This document shows positions 7,787 to 16,677 of a stretch of 33,396 bases of DNA, in pieces. Origin of the DNA: JAJZJT01 sp049964655 (GTDB lineage Bacteria > Actinomycetota > Acidimicrobiia > Acidimicrobiales > RAAP-2); assembly GCA_049964655.1 (NCBI GenBank), contig JBMFXC010000021.1:1-33396 (forward strand). The letters are read 5' to 3'. Position 1 is the stretch's first letter. Each line of letters starts with the position of its first letter. Below the pieces are notes generated by a model that worked only from the letters and a program-made list of their open reading frames with translations, searched no databases and was not told the DNA's origin. The position numbers and the translations under genes were made by a program.

Positions 7787-8581
7787 ATGGTCGCTGAGCT
7801 CGAGACCCTCCTCGTGGAACGTGCCGCCGGCGTGGTCACCGTCACCTTCAACCGGCCCCATCGCAAGAACGCGGCGAACGGGACCATGTGGCGGGAGCTG
7901 CGGGCCACGTTCGAGGAGGTGGCCGCAGCCAGGGAGGACCGGGTGCTGGTGCTCACCGGGGCGGGGGACGCCTTTTGCTCCGGCGCCGACCTCGGCGATC
8001 CCCTGGACGTCGCCGGTCGTCCTGGCGACCCGCAATTGACCCAGATGCGCGCCCTGGCCGACGTCGCCCTGCGGCTGCACCGACTGCCCAAGCCGACGAT
8101 CGCCAAGGTCGGGGGTATCGCCGCCGGTGCGGGCATGAGCATGGCCCTCGGTTGCGACTTGGTGGTGGCCTCCGACCGGGCCCGCTTCTCGCAGATCTTC
8201 GCCAAGCGAGGCCTGAGCGTCGACTTCGGAGCCTCGTGGCTCCTGCCCCGCCTGGTGGGCCTCCACCGGGCCAAGGAGCTGGCGTTCTTTGCCGACATCA
8301 TCGACGCCCAGACGGCCGCGTCGATGGGGATCGTCAACCGCGTCGTCGCAGCCGACGAGCTCGACGCCGTCGTCGACGAGTGGGCGACGCGACTGGCCGC
8401 CGGGCCACCGCTCGCCTTGTCGATGACCAAGGCGCTCCTCAACCAGTCGGCGAGCGTCTCGATGGAACAGGCGCTCGAGGCAGAAGCCCAGGCACAAGCC
8501 GTGAATTTCGGCTCGTACGACACCCGGGAGGCGCTGACGGCGTTCTCCGAGAAGCGGGACCCCGTCTTCGAAGGACGCTGA
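7787..8581 (+). CDS. Enoyl-CoA hydratase/isomerase family protein
   Basis: A 264-residue crotonase-fold enzyme acting on an acyl-CoA; the exact substrate cannot be read from sequence. The oxyanion-hole segments are FCSGADL (63-69) and IAAGAGMSMAL (111-121). Where classical hydratases have two catalytic Glu residues, this protein has SVDFGASWLLPRL (144-156), with Asp146 in the place used by the isomerase-like (PaaG-type) branch. Hydration in the classical manner is therefore doubtful; isomerase or another crotonase chemistry is more likely (inference). The C-terminus is the usual helical cap, ending SEKRDPVFEGR. It stands alone in its transcription unit between two hairpins. Confidence 0.88.
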   Translation: MVAELETLLVERAAGVVTVTFNRPHRKNAANGTMWRELRATFEEVAAAREDRVLVLTGAGDAFCSGADLGDPLDVAGRPGDPQLTQMRALADVALRLHRLPKPTIAKVGGIAAGAGMSMALGCDLVVASDRARFSQIFAKRGLSVDFGASWLLPRLVGLHRAKELAFFADIIDAQTAASMGIVNRVVAADELDAVVDEWATRLAAGPPLALSMTKALLNQSASVSMEQALEAEAQAQAVNFGSYDTREALTAFSEKRDPVFEGR

Positions 8582-8600
8582 CCCAGGGTCGTACGAGGGG

Positions 8601-8622
8601 CGGGTTCCTGGTGAGGCACCCG
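8601..8622 (+). terminator. Hairpin after the enoyl-CoA hydratase gene
   Basis: CGGGT-t-CCT pairs with AGG-c-ACCCG around a GGTG loop (8 pairs, one mismatch), 20 bases after the stop. Confidence 0.5.
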
Positions 8623-8627
8623 GCTCG

Positions 8628-8633
8628 TAGGCT
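8628..8633 (+). promoter_or_regulatory. Candidate -10 element upstream of comM
   Basis: TAGGCT lies 120 bases before the comM GTG. A second candidate, TACGGC, is at 8679-8684. Either would place the 10-bp inverted repeat at 8701-8726 in the 5' leader. Confidence 0.35.
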
Positions 8634-8700
8634 TTTGCCGAGCGCCTCGAGCGGCCGGCGCCCGACGACAGCGGTCGGTACGGCTCTCGCCTGTCCCGAC

Positions 8701-8726
8701 GGCGACGTCACGAGCATGACGTCGCC
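8701..8726 (+). promoter_or_regulatory. Perfect 10-bp inverted repeat before comM
   Basis: GGCGACGTCA, a 6-base spacer (cgagca), then TGACGTCGCC. It ends 21 bases before the comM start and just before the GGGAGG ribosome binding site (about 8738-8743). As RNA it would be a strong stem-loop in the leader; as DNA it is a long dyad such as a dimeric repressor would bind. Confidence 0.6.
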
Positions 8727-8747
8727 CGTGTCTTCCTGGGAGGCGTC

Positions 8748-10274
8748 GTGCTCGCCACCATCCCGTCTGCAGTGCTCGTCGGTGTCGAGGGACGCCCGGT
8801 CTCCGTCGAGGTGCACGTCTCCAACGGCCTTCCCGGGTTCACGGTCGTCGGTCTGCCCGACGCCGCTGTCCGCGAGTCGCGTGACCGTGTCCGCGCTGCG
8901 CTGCTCTCGAGCGGCCTCACCTGGCCACTGCGGCGCATTACCGTCAACCTGGCTCCGTCGGGTGTCCGGAAAGGGGGCTCGGGTCTCGACCTCCCCATCG
9001 CCGTGGGCGTACTGGCGGCGACCGGGGTCCTCGACGTCCAAAAGGTCGCCGGCCGGGCCTTCGTGGGCGAGCTCGGTCTCGACGGGTCGGTCCGGCCGGT
9101 GGCGGGGATGCTGGCGTTGGCCGACGCGGTCGGCGACGTGCCGGTCGTCGTCCCGAGCGAGGCGGTCGCCGAAGCGGCCCTGACCGCCAGGTCCGGCATC
9201 GAGAGCTGCTCTACCGTTCGTCAACTGGTGAGCTGTCTGACTGGCGCCGAAGCGTGGCCTGATCGGCTGGCAGAGCCCGTTCCCTCACTGCTCACCGGGG
9301 TGGCTGGGCAGCCAGACCTCGCCGACGTCCGTGGCCAACGGGTCGCTCGGCGAGCCCTCGAGGTCGCTGCGGCGGGCGGTCACCACCTGCTGCTTGTCGG
9401 CCCGCCCGGGTCAGGCAAGACGATGTTGGCCGAGCGGATCCCCGCCATCCTCCCACCGCCGGACCGAGGGACGGCGCTCGAGGCGACCCGGGTGCACTCG
9501 GTCGCCGGGCTCCCACTCCCGCCCGGCGGGCTGATCGGGCGCCCACCGTTTCGCGCACCACACCACGGCTCCTCCTTCGTGGCAATGGTGGGTGGTGGCA
9601 CGGCAGCCCTGCGTCCGGGTGAGGTGAGCCTGGCCCACGGCGGCGTGCTGTTCCTCGACGAGCTCGGTGAGTTCGCCACGCCGGTCCTCGAGGCGCTCCG
9701 TCAGCCGCTCGAAGAAGGGATCGTGCGGGTCAGTAGGGCCCGGGGAACGGTCTCCTACCCGGCACGGTTCCTCCTGATCGCTGCCATGAACCCCTGTCCC
9801 TGTGGGGAGGGCGGTCCACCCGGGTCCTGCCGGTGCTCGCCGGTGGCCCGCGAGCGGTACGCACGGCGACTGTCCGCACCGTTGCTCGATCGGTTCGACC
9901 TCGCCGTGGTGCTCCAGCGCACCGACGCCGACGATCTGTTGGGTGGTGACCCCGGCGAGCCGACGGCCGTCGTCGCACAACGGGTGGCCTTCGCCCGGTA
10001 CCGGGCGGCGACCCGTGGCGTGGTGGCCAACGCCCTGCTGTCCCCGGAGCGACTGGCCGTCACGGCGCCGCTGGCCCCCGCCGCCCGCTCCTTGCTCGAT
10101 GCAGCGCTGCGCTCGGGGGAGCTGAGCGCCCGGGGCCTTCATCGGGTCCACCGGATCGCCCGCACCGTGGCCGACCTCGACGGCGCCGGTCTCCTTGTCG
10201 ACGCACCGCACGTGCACGAGGCCCTGGTCCTTCGCTCCCGTCGGTCGGTGCTTCTCGGTGAGGCGCCCCGATGA
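8748..10274 (+). CDS. comM: YifB/ComM family Mg-chelatase-like AAA+ ATPase
   Basis: ComM is a hexameric AAA+ helicase that promotes branch migration of integrating DNA in natural transformation; in non-competent species its role is less clear. The product is 508 residues. The N-terminal Lon-protease-like domain (about 1-170) contains NGLPGFTVVGLPDAAVRES. The AAA+ core has Walker A GPPGSGKT (218-225), FRAPHHGSS (268-276), Walker B LFLDE (301-305) and SAPLLDRFD (376-384). A four-cysteine cluster (C350, C352, C361, C363) in NPCPCGEGG...SCRCSP is the family zinc-finger-like insertion. GTG 8748 has GGGAGG upstream. The stop overlaps the dprA start (ATGA). Confidence 0.95.
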   Translation: MLATIPSAVLVGVEGRPVSVEVHVSNGLPGFTVVGLPDAAVRESRDRVRAALLSSGLTWPLRRITVNLAPSGVRKGGSGLDLPIAVGVLAATGVLDVQKVAGRAFVGELGLDGSVRPVAGMLALADAVGDVPVVVPSEAVAEAALTARSGIESCSTVRQLVSCLTGAEAWPDRLAEPVPSLLTGVAGQPDLADVRGQRVARRALEVAAAGGHHLLLVGPPGSGKTMLAERIPAILPPPDRGTALEATRVHSVAGLPLPPGGLIGRPPFRAPHHGSSFVAMVGGGTAALRPGEVSLAHGGVLFLDELGEFATPVLEALRQPLEEGIVRVSRARGTVSYPARFLLIAAMNPCPCGEGGPPGSCRCSPVARERYARRLSAPLLDRFDLAVVLQRTDADDLLGGDPGEPTAVVAQRVAFARYRAATRGVVANALLSPERLAVTAPLAPAARSLLDAALRSGELSARGLHRVHRIARTVADLDGAGLLVDAPHVHEALVLRSRRSVLLGEAPR

Positions 10275-11500
10275 CCGCGGTGAGCCGCTCCCGAGCGTGT
10301 GCTGCGGCGCTGGCCGGGCTCGAGGGCATGACGCCTCGCCGGCTGGTCGCGCTCCTCGAGCGGTGGGGTCCCGAGGAGGCCTGGTCCTTGGTGGCTTCCG
10401 GCGCCCATCCTCGTGACTCCGAGTGCCGGTTCCGAGCCGCTGCTCGACGCGTGGAGGTGGGCGCGGTCGGCGACCGTTACCGGTGCGCCGGCGTCGACAT
10501 CCTGGTACGGGACGACCCCGCCTACCCGGCTGCGCTTAGAGGGGACCCGGGCGCTCCAGCGGTCCTCTTCGTTACGGGGGACCCGGCTGTGCTCGCCGAC
10601 CGTTCTGCCGTGGCTGTCGTCGGAACGCGCTCCGCTACGCCGTATGGACGGCAGGTGGCCGCCGAGCTCGGTCGTGACCTGGCGTCGGCCGGGGTCGTGG
10701 TGGTATCGGGGCTTGCCCTCGGCATCGACGGGGCGGCGCACGCCGGCGCGCTCGACGCCGGCCCACTGGCGGCTCCCCCTGTCGGCGTGGTCGCCACCGG
10801 GCTCGACGTGGCGTACCCCGCTGTGCACCGACAGCTCTGGCATGCCGTGGCGGCCCGAGGCGCCGTCGTGTCGGAGGCACCGCTCGGCGCGCCGCCTCGT
10901 CGAGGCCGGTTCCCCGCTCGCAACCGGATCGTCGCCGGCTTGTCCGACGTCGTCGTGGTGGTCGAGTGCCATCGGCGCGGTGGGTCCATCTACACGGCCG
11001 AAGCCGCTGCCCGTCGGTCCATCCCGGTTGGGGCCGTTCCGGGCTCGGTCCGATCGCCGGCATCGGCGGGGACCAACGCCCTGCTCGTGGACGGGTGCTT
11101 CCCGGTACGCGACGCAGAGGACGTGCTGGTCGCCGTCTCGTTGGCCCAACGTCGGGCTGACCGGCCAGAGCCGTTGCCTGCCACCGGCGTCCCAGTGGCG
11201 GCACGGGCACGAGCACCCCGAGGCGACCAGCGACGCCCCAAGGGAGCAGCCTCGGCCTCGGCGCCGCCACCGGCACCAGCCGACGGGACGGTGGAGGCGA
11301 TGGTCCTGTCCGCACTCGACACGGTTCCTACGCCGATCGAGACGGTGGCCGTACGGACGGGCCTTCCGATAGGCGGGCTGGCACAGGCCCTCCACCACCT
11401 GGTCGTCGCTGGCTGGGTGGACGCGGGTGACGGCTGGTGGTCGATCCGGTACCCGCTACCTGGGCAGCAGGGACCAAAGCGGCGGGGGAGCGGCGGGTAG
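10271..11500 (+). CDS. dprA: DNA-processing protein DprA
   Basis: DprA binds incoming single-stranded DNA and loads RecA during transformation; it is widespread even where competence is unproven. At 409 residues it has an N-terminal helix-hairpin-helix/SAM-like region (about 1-70), the Rossmann-fold core from about 75 to 295 with VAVVGTRSATPYGR (114-127), SGLALGIDGAAH (146-157) and FPARNRIVAGLSD (214-226), and GGSIYTAEAAAR. A proline/alanine linker (about 300-340) leads to a C-terminal winged-helix (DprA/Smf C-domain) at about 345-395. It overlaps comM by four bases and so is co-translated with it. The stop codon is part of the -10 hexamer of the next gene. Confidence 0.95.
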   Translation: MTAVSRSRACAAALAGLEGMTPRRLVALLERWGPEEAWSLVASGAHPRDSECRFRAAARRVEVGAVGDRYRCAGVDILVRDDPAYPAALRGDPGAPAVLFVTGDPAVLADRSAVAVVGTRSATPYGRQVAAELGRDLASAGVVVVSGLALGIDGAAHAGALDAGPLAAPPVGVVATGLDVAYPAVHRQLWHAVAARGAVVSEAPLGAPPRRGRFPARNRIVAGLSDVVVVVECHRRGGSIYTAEAAARRSIPVGAVPGSVRSPASAGTNALLVDGCFPVRDAEDVLVAVSLAQRRADRPEPLPATGVPVAARARAPRGDQRRPKGAASASAPPPAPADGTVEAMVLSALDTVPTPIETVAVRTGLPIGGLAQALHHLVVAGWVDAGDGWWSIRYPLPGQQGPKRRGSGG

Positions 11501-11503
11501 CGT
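11498..11503 (+). promoter_or_regulatory. -10 element over the dprA stop
   Basis: TAGCGT overlaps the dprA TAG stop and is followed by 6 bases and GTG 11510. The downstream gene can therefore be transcribed leaderless, independent of comM-dprA. Confidence 0.5.
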
Positions 11504-11509
11504 AGTCCC

Positions 11510-12481
11510 GTGGGCGATCGCGGTACCGTCCGGCTGGGCCTCGACCTGCTCGGTGGAGCGGTTCCGGAGTCGTTCGAGGAGGTCGCCAGGTGGGCGGCCA
11601 CCGCGGAGGCCAACGGGTTCGACGGAGCCTGGGTGACCGACGACCCGCTGAGTGGCACGGCCTTCGAGGCGACGACCCTGCTCGGTGGGCTCGCTGTCCG
11701 CACCAGCACGCTCCGGCTCGGCACGATCGTTCCACCGGGCCCTGGTCGGACGCCCGCCATCACCGCCAAGGTGCTCTCGGCAGTCGACCTGCTGAGCGGT
11801 GGGGGCCGCCTGGTAGCCGGTGTCGGTGCTGGCCAGCCCACCGGACCGCACGACGATGCCGGCCCCCACGGTGATGCCGGGGACAGACGCCTGGTCGAGG
11901 CCCTTGCCATCGTGCGTGCCCTGTTCGGAGGTGAGCCGGTTACGTCCTCGGGGCCGACCTGGCGGCTCGCCGGCGCCGTCAACCAGCCGCCGCCAGCGCA
12001 TGGGAGCACCACCCCGCTGGTCATCGAGGTCGCCCAGGTGCCGTCGGCCTCGCTGGCCGGAGCGGCAGACGTACTGGTGGTCCGGAGCTCGCCTGATCGG
12101 GTCGCCGCGGTCGCCCAGGTTGCTGGCACCGGCTCGCACGTTGGTCGAACTGCCCTGCGCCACCCGGTCGTGCTGTGGCGGGGCAGAGCCGTGCTCGCTG
12201 GTGCGCTCTGGGACCGGGACGCGCACGACCCACGCGGCGTCGGAGCGGACCCACTCGCAACGGTGCTCGACCTGTCTCGCCCGGAGGTCTGCGCCCAGAC
12301 GGTCCGAGCACTCGGTCAGGCGGGTGCCTCGGGCGTGATCGTTGCCGTCGAAGACGTCGGGCAGGGGAACACCTCGTCCACCGCCAGGCCAGAGGAGCTC
12401 CCTGACTACAACGACGCGATCGCTGCCGCTGGTCGGCTGCTGTCGGCGGTGGTCGCCGACGAGCTCGGTCAGGCTGGCTGA
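11510..12481 (+). CDS. Luciferase-like (LLM class) F420/flavin-dependent oxidoreductase
   Basis: A 323-residue TIM-barrel protein of the bacterial luciferase superfamily, whose actinobacterial members mostly use coenzyme F420. Recognisable parts are the first strand and helix (VRLGLDLLGG, ARWAATAEANGFDGAWVTD, 26-44), the SGTAFEATTLLGGLAVRTSTLRLGT segment (48-72) and the LLSGGGRLVAGVGAG turn (95-109), equivalent to the classical GR-x-x-x-G-x-G motif. The C-terminal half is divergent and the usual insertion is shortened. Cofactor choice is inferred from the family. The start is set by a -10 hexamer 6 bases upstream. Convergent with the PPOX gene. Confidence 0.75.
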   Translation: MGDRGTVRLGLDLLGGAVPESFEEVARWAATAEANGFDGAWVTDDPLSGTAFEATTLLGGLAVRTSTLRLGTIVPPGPGRTPAITAKVLSAVDLLSGGGRLVAGVGAGQPTGPHDDAGPHGDAGDRRLVEALAIVRALFGGEPVTSSGPTWRLAGAVNQPPPAHGSTTPLVIEVAQVPSASLAGAADVLVVRSSPDRVAAVAQVAGTGSHVGRTALRHPVVLWRGRAVLAGALWDRDAHDPRGVGADPLATVLDLSRPEVCAQTVRALGQAGASGVIVAVEDVGQGNTSSTARPEELPDYNDAIAAAGRLLSAVVADELGQAG

Positions 12482-12518
12482 GTCGAAGCGGCGGAACGGA
12501 GGCGCGACAGGGCGCTGG

Positions 12519-12549
12519 CGGCGGCCGGCGGGTGGGACCGCAGCCGCCG
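12519..12549. terminator. Possible bidirectional terminator between convergent genes
   Basis: CGGCGGC (12519-12525) and GCCGCCG (12543-12549) form a 7-bp stem around a 17-base loop in the 76-base gap between two convergent genes. Confidence 0.4.
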
Positions 12550-12557
12550 AAGCGTCG

Positions 12558-12959
12558 TCAGTCGCCTGGCTGGGTCACGACGCGGTCGGCGTGGACGGTG
12601 TACTTGATGCGCACCTCTCCGGGTTGACGCATCGGGTAGGTGTCGACGCCGAGGTACTTGTGGGCGAGCGCGTCGATGTGGGCGTCGGCTCCCTCCTCGG
12701 TGCCGCTCACCGTCCCCCGTACGACGACCACGTTGTAGGGATCGTCGGGGTCCACGACCGAGACGGCCACCACCGGGTTGCGGGCCAGGTTGACCTCTTT
12801 GGCCCGTCCCTTCGCCGTGTTGAAGACCAGGTTGTCCCCCTCCAGGTCGATCCATACCGGCGTGAGCTGCGGCTTGCCGTCGGGATCGACGGTGGCGACG
12901 TTGGCGATGACCGGGCGCTCGATGAGCGCTCGGGCCTTGGCGGTCAAGCTCGTTGTCAT
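12558..12959 (-). CDS. PPOX-class F420-dependent oxidoreductase family protein
   Basis: A 133-residue split-beta-barrel protein of the pyridoxamine 5'-phosphate oxidase-like superfamily. The actinobacterial short forms bind F420 and reduce or detoxify small substrates, though not all have been tested. Family marks are the N-terminal LIERPVIANVATVDPDGKP, TPVWIDLEGDNLVFNTAKGR (the fold's central strands with the cofactor-binding Thr/Lys region) and AKEVNLARNPVVAVSVVDPD. The ATG at 12959 has GGGAGGA 7 bases upstream, so the longer reading to 13433 is rejected. It is transcribed divergently from endonuclease IV across a 273-base gap with a tandem repeat. Confidence 0.85.
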   Translation of the reverse strand: MTTSLTAKARALIERPVIANVATVDPDGKPQLTPVWIDLEGDNLVFNTAKGRAKEVNLARNPVVAVSVVDPDDPYNVVVVRGTVSGTEEGADAHIDALAHKYLGVDTYPMRQPGEVRIKYTVHADRVVTQPGD

Positions 12960-13013
12960 CGTGGTGTCCTCCCGGGTGGGTCCAGTGTCGTGGCCGTCTC
13001 TGCGCCGTCTGCG

Positions 13014-13081
13014 CCGGACCGACGGTTCGCCGGCGATGTCTCCGGACCGACGGTTCGCCGGCGATGTCTCCGGACCGACGG
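13014..13081. repeat. 28-bp tandem repeat, 2.4 copies
   Basis: Two perfect 28-base copies (13014-13041, 13042-13069) and a 12-base partial third lie between the divergent PPOX and nfo starts. The unit begins CCGGACCGACGGTTCGCCGG. No spacers separate the units, so this is not CRISPR. Confidence 0.9.
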
Positions 13082-13188
13082 CGCTCGTTGCACAGCTGCG
13101 TGCCGGCGTGTGGGCGGACAGTCGCCAGGTGAGCCGCCTCGGGCAGGATCGTACCGGCCAGGGGACCGGGCTGCACCGCGGGCGGGGT

Positions 13189-13202
13189 GCCGGCATGCCG
13201 GC
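13189..13202. promoter_or_regulatory. 14-bp perfect palindrome upstream of nfo
   Basis: GCCGGCATGCCGGC is centred about 25 bases before the nfo -10 hexamer and covers the position expected for a -35 box. It could be an operator. Confidence 0.4.
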
Positions 13203-13220
13203 GTGGCCGGGGACCGCTGG

Positions 13221-13226
13221 TACGGT
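13221..13226 (+). promoter_or_regulatory. -10 element of nfo (leaderless type)
   Basis: TACGGT, 6 bases (GCCGCC), then ATG 13233; no Shine-Dalgarno sequence. Confidence 0.55.
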
Positions 13227-13232
13227 GCCGCC

Positions 13233-14138
13233 ATGCTGATCGGCGCCCACGTCCGGGCAGGCAAGGGGTTGGTCCCGGCGCTTCAGCACGGCGCCGATAT
13301 CGGGGCCGACGTGGTGCAGGTGTTCACCCAGAGCCCGCGTCAGTGGAAGCCGTCGCAGTACGGGCCAGAGGTCCTCGACGCCTACCGGGCCGCCGCAGCG
13401 GTGCATCCCACGGTGCGGCAGACCTTCTGCCACGCCACCTACCTCATCAACCTGGCCAGTCCGGACGACGCGCTGGTCGAGCGTTCACGGGCCTGCCTTG
13501 CCGCCAACCTGGCGACGGCTCAGGGCATCGGGGCGTCCGGACTGGTACTGCACCTCGGCAGCCATCGGGGCAGCGGCTTCGAGCAGAGCATCCCCGCCGT
13601 GGTGGAGGCGTTGCAGACCGCGCTCGACTCGGTGCACGGCAACCCACCGTGCCCGATCCTCCTCGAGAACGCAGCCGGTGCCGGTGACACCGTGGGGCGG
13701 TCGTTCGAGGAGCTCGCCGCCGTCGTCGACCGGGCTGGTAGGGACGAGCGTCTCGGGGTGTGCCTCGACACCCAGCACCTGTGGGCCTCGGGTGTGGACT
13801 TCGCCTCGATCGAAGGTGCCGATGCGGTCGTCGACGGACTGGCGGGCACGGTGGGCCTCGAGCGGCTGGTCTGCATCCACCTGAACGACTCGAAGGTTGC
13901 CCTCGGTGCCAATCGCGACCGGCACGAGAACATCGGGGAAGGGACGATCGGTGCCGACGGCCTGGCCGTCCTGCTCGGCCACCCGGCGCTCGCCGAGGTG
14001 CCGGCCATCCTCGAGGTGCCCGGGGCTGGCGATGGACCTCGGCGGGAGGACGTCGAGGCAGCACGTGCCGTCTGGCGCGCTAGCCGACATCGGGCCGACC
14101 GGGATGGCCCGGGCGACGGGGTAGGGTCGGCGCCGTAG
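13233..14138 (+). CDS. nfo: Deoxyribonuclease IV (AP endonuclease, Nfo type)
   Basis: Endonuclease IV cleaves DNA 5' to abasic sites in base-excision repair, using three metal ions in a TIM barrel. The 301-residue product keeps the full set of nine metal ligands: H67, H107, E145, D179, H182, H216, D229, H231 and E261. They sit in FCHATYLINLASP, LVLHLGSHRG, LLENAAG, LDTQHLWASG, HLNDSK, DRHENIGEG and ILEVPG. The C-terminal about 30 residues after the last barrel helix are short and Arg/Asp-rich. The ATG at 13233 fits the family start (MLIGAHV) and the -10 spacing; a longer in-frame reading upstream crosses the promoter and the PPOX gene and is rejected. The fumC promoter lies in its last codons. 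Confidence 0.96.
   Translation: MLIGAHVRAGKGLVPALQHGADIGADVVQVFTQSPRQWKPSQYGPEVLDAYRAAAAVHPTVRQTFCHATYLINLASPDDALVERSRACLAANLATAQGIGASGLVLHLGSHRGSGFEQSIPAVVEALQTALDSVHGNPPCPILLENAAGAGDTVGRSFEELAAVVDRAGRDERLGVCLDTQHLWASGVDFASIEGADAVVDGLAGTVGLERLVCIHLNDSKVALGANRDRHENIGEGTIGADGLAVLLGHPALAEVPAILEVPGAGDGPRREDVEAARAVWRASRHRADRDGPGDGVGSAP
14122..14127 (+). promoter_or_regulatory. -10 element of fumC
   Basis: TAGGGT lies within the end of nfo and would give a leader of about 60 bases holding GAGAGGA (14181-14187) before the fumC ATG. Confidence 0.4.
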
Positions 14139-14194
14139 TTAGCGCCCCGTGCCCCCGGGCACGAGGGGGAGGACCCGATCGAGAGGAGCCGGCG

Positions 14195-15586
<1,392 letters not shown>

Positions 15587-15610
15587 GCGGGTGTCGGCCG
15601 GGGGTTCCGC

Positions 15611-15934
15611 GTGAGCACGTCGCCACAGGTGCTCGACGACAAGGCGGCCGCCGCCGCACTGGCCGAACGCGCCGGGCCGGCGTGGACGGTTGAGGATGGC
15701 ACGATCCGACGCCAGGTCCGGTGCGCGAGCTTCGCTGCGGCTCTGGCCTACGTGGCTGCCGTCGGGGCGGTGGCCGAAGTGGCTGGGCACCACCCGGACA
15801 TCGACATCCGCTACGACGTCGTCCTGCTCCGGCTGCGGACCCACTCCGTCGGCGGTCTGACCGAGCTCGACGTCGACCTGGCGGCTCGCCTCGACGCCAT
15901 CAGTCCCGAGGGGACCGACCCCGAGGGCACTTGA
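15611..15934 (+). CDS. 4a-hydroxytetrahydrobiopterin dehydratase (PCD/DCoH family)
   Basis: PCD dehydrates the 4a-carbinolamine form of a pterin cofactor formed by aromatic amino-acid hydroxylases; in bacteria without such hydroxylases the role is less certain. The 107-residue product has the family's motif HHPDIDIRYD (60-69) with the catalytic His pair, and THSVGGLTELDVDLA (77-91). A W-x-V-x-x-G turn is at 25-30. The GTG start lies 24 bases after fumC without a clear Shine-Dalgarno sequence, suggesting read-through from fumC. No phenylalanine hydroxylase gene is in the window. Confidence 0.88.
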   Translation: MSTSPQVLDDKAAAAALAERAGPAWTVEDGTIRRQVRCASFAAALAYVAAVGAVAEVAGHHPDIDIRYDVVLLRLRTHSVGGLTELDVDLAARLDAISPEGTDPEGT

Positions 15935-15959
15935 ACGCTCGGCGTGCACGGACGACCAC

Positions 15960-15983
15960 TGGGCGTCGACGGGCACTCGCCCA
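15960..15983. terminator. Weak hairpin between convergent genes
   Basis: TGGGCG/CGCCCA stem with a 12-base loop, in the 104-base gap between the converging pterin dehydratase and pspAB genes. A smaller GGGC/GCCC hairpin overlaps it. Confidence 0.3.
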
Positions 15984-16038
15984 CCATGCGGACCCTGGCG
16001 GTGGCCTTCGGGGCGGACCCGGGTGCCCGGTCCCGACG

Positions 16039-16677
16039 TCAGCCGACGGGCAGGTCCCAGAGCGGGAACCACCGGTCGAGCTCGGCCTCGACCCGGAGGT
16101 CGTTCGCCACCAGGCTCTTGAGCTTGAGCTCGGCTTCGGTGTTCCGACGCTCGTGGCCAGCCGGGGCAAAGGGGTAGAAGGTGCCCCGCTTGAACAGGTA
16201 GACGAGGTAGATCGTCGACGCCGAGACCGACACCGGTGTGGCCAACCCGCCGTCTGTGTCGAGGTCGTCTCCCGTGCCGAGCTCAGGCGCCCCCTCGGGG
16301 AGCGGGCAGAAGCCGAAGACGGAGCAGAGCAGCTGGGGTCCCCAGCCGGCGTCGGACAGGGACGAGTTGACCACGTGGACCTGGTTGACGAGCTCGCCGA
16401 CATCAGCGTTCTCGAGGACGACCCAGTGGTAGCCGTAGGTGTCCTCGGCCGAGGCCAACGTGCCGCCGCCGTCCATCGACAGCAGTGCGGTGACCTCCCG
16501 CTGCATGTCTTCGAACGCCTGGCCGGTCGGTGGCTTGTAGCACACACCGGCCCGGCCTGACGGGGTGAGCCCGCCAGCGGTCTGGAGGGTGACAGCCGCC
16601 GAGGGCAGGCCGAACAGGTTGTCGAGGTCGGCCTGGACGGGCTTGGTCCGGCCGAGGAGGGTGTCGAAGAGGCCCAT
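16039..16677 (-). CDS. pspAB: PspA-associated protein PspAB
   Basis: A 212-residue cytoplasmic protein matching PspAB, found next to pspA and htpX in Actinobacteria; its biochemical activity is unknown to me. The N-terminus MGLFDTLLGRTKPVQADLDN is characteristic. Later parts include GVCYKPPTGQAFEDMQREV, DTYGYHWVVLENADVGELV and the C-terminal KSLVANDLRVEAELDRWFPLWDLPV. No membrane segment or signal peptide is seen. The ATG overlaps the htpX stop by 3 bases (ATGA), so it is the third gene of pspA-htpX-pspAB. The longer frame reading into htpX is an artefact. Confidence 0.88.
   Translation of the reverse strand: MGLFDTLLGRTKPVQADLDNLFGLPSAAVTLQTAGGLTPSGRAGVCYKPPTGQAFEDMQREVTALLSMDGGGTLASAEDTYGYHWVVLENADVGELVNQVHVVNSSLSDAGWGPQLLCSVFGFCPLPEGAPELGTGDDLDTDGGLATPVSVSASTIYLVYLFKRGTFYPFAPAGHERRNTEAELKLKSLVANDLRVEAELDRWFPLWDLPVG

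Noticed and set aside
5837..8497. 886-codon open frame on the minus strand
   Set aside because: It is antisense to the DUF2079 and enoyl-CoA hydratase genes, has biased His/Arg/Gly-rich composition and matches no domain. Long antisense frames are expected in high-GC DNA.
13014..13081. CRISPR-like 28-base repeat
   Set aside because: Units are directly adjacent with no spacers, only 2.4 copies, and no cas gene is nearby.
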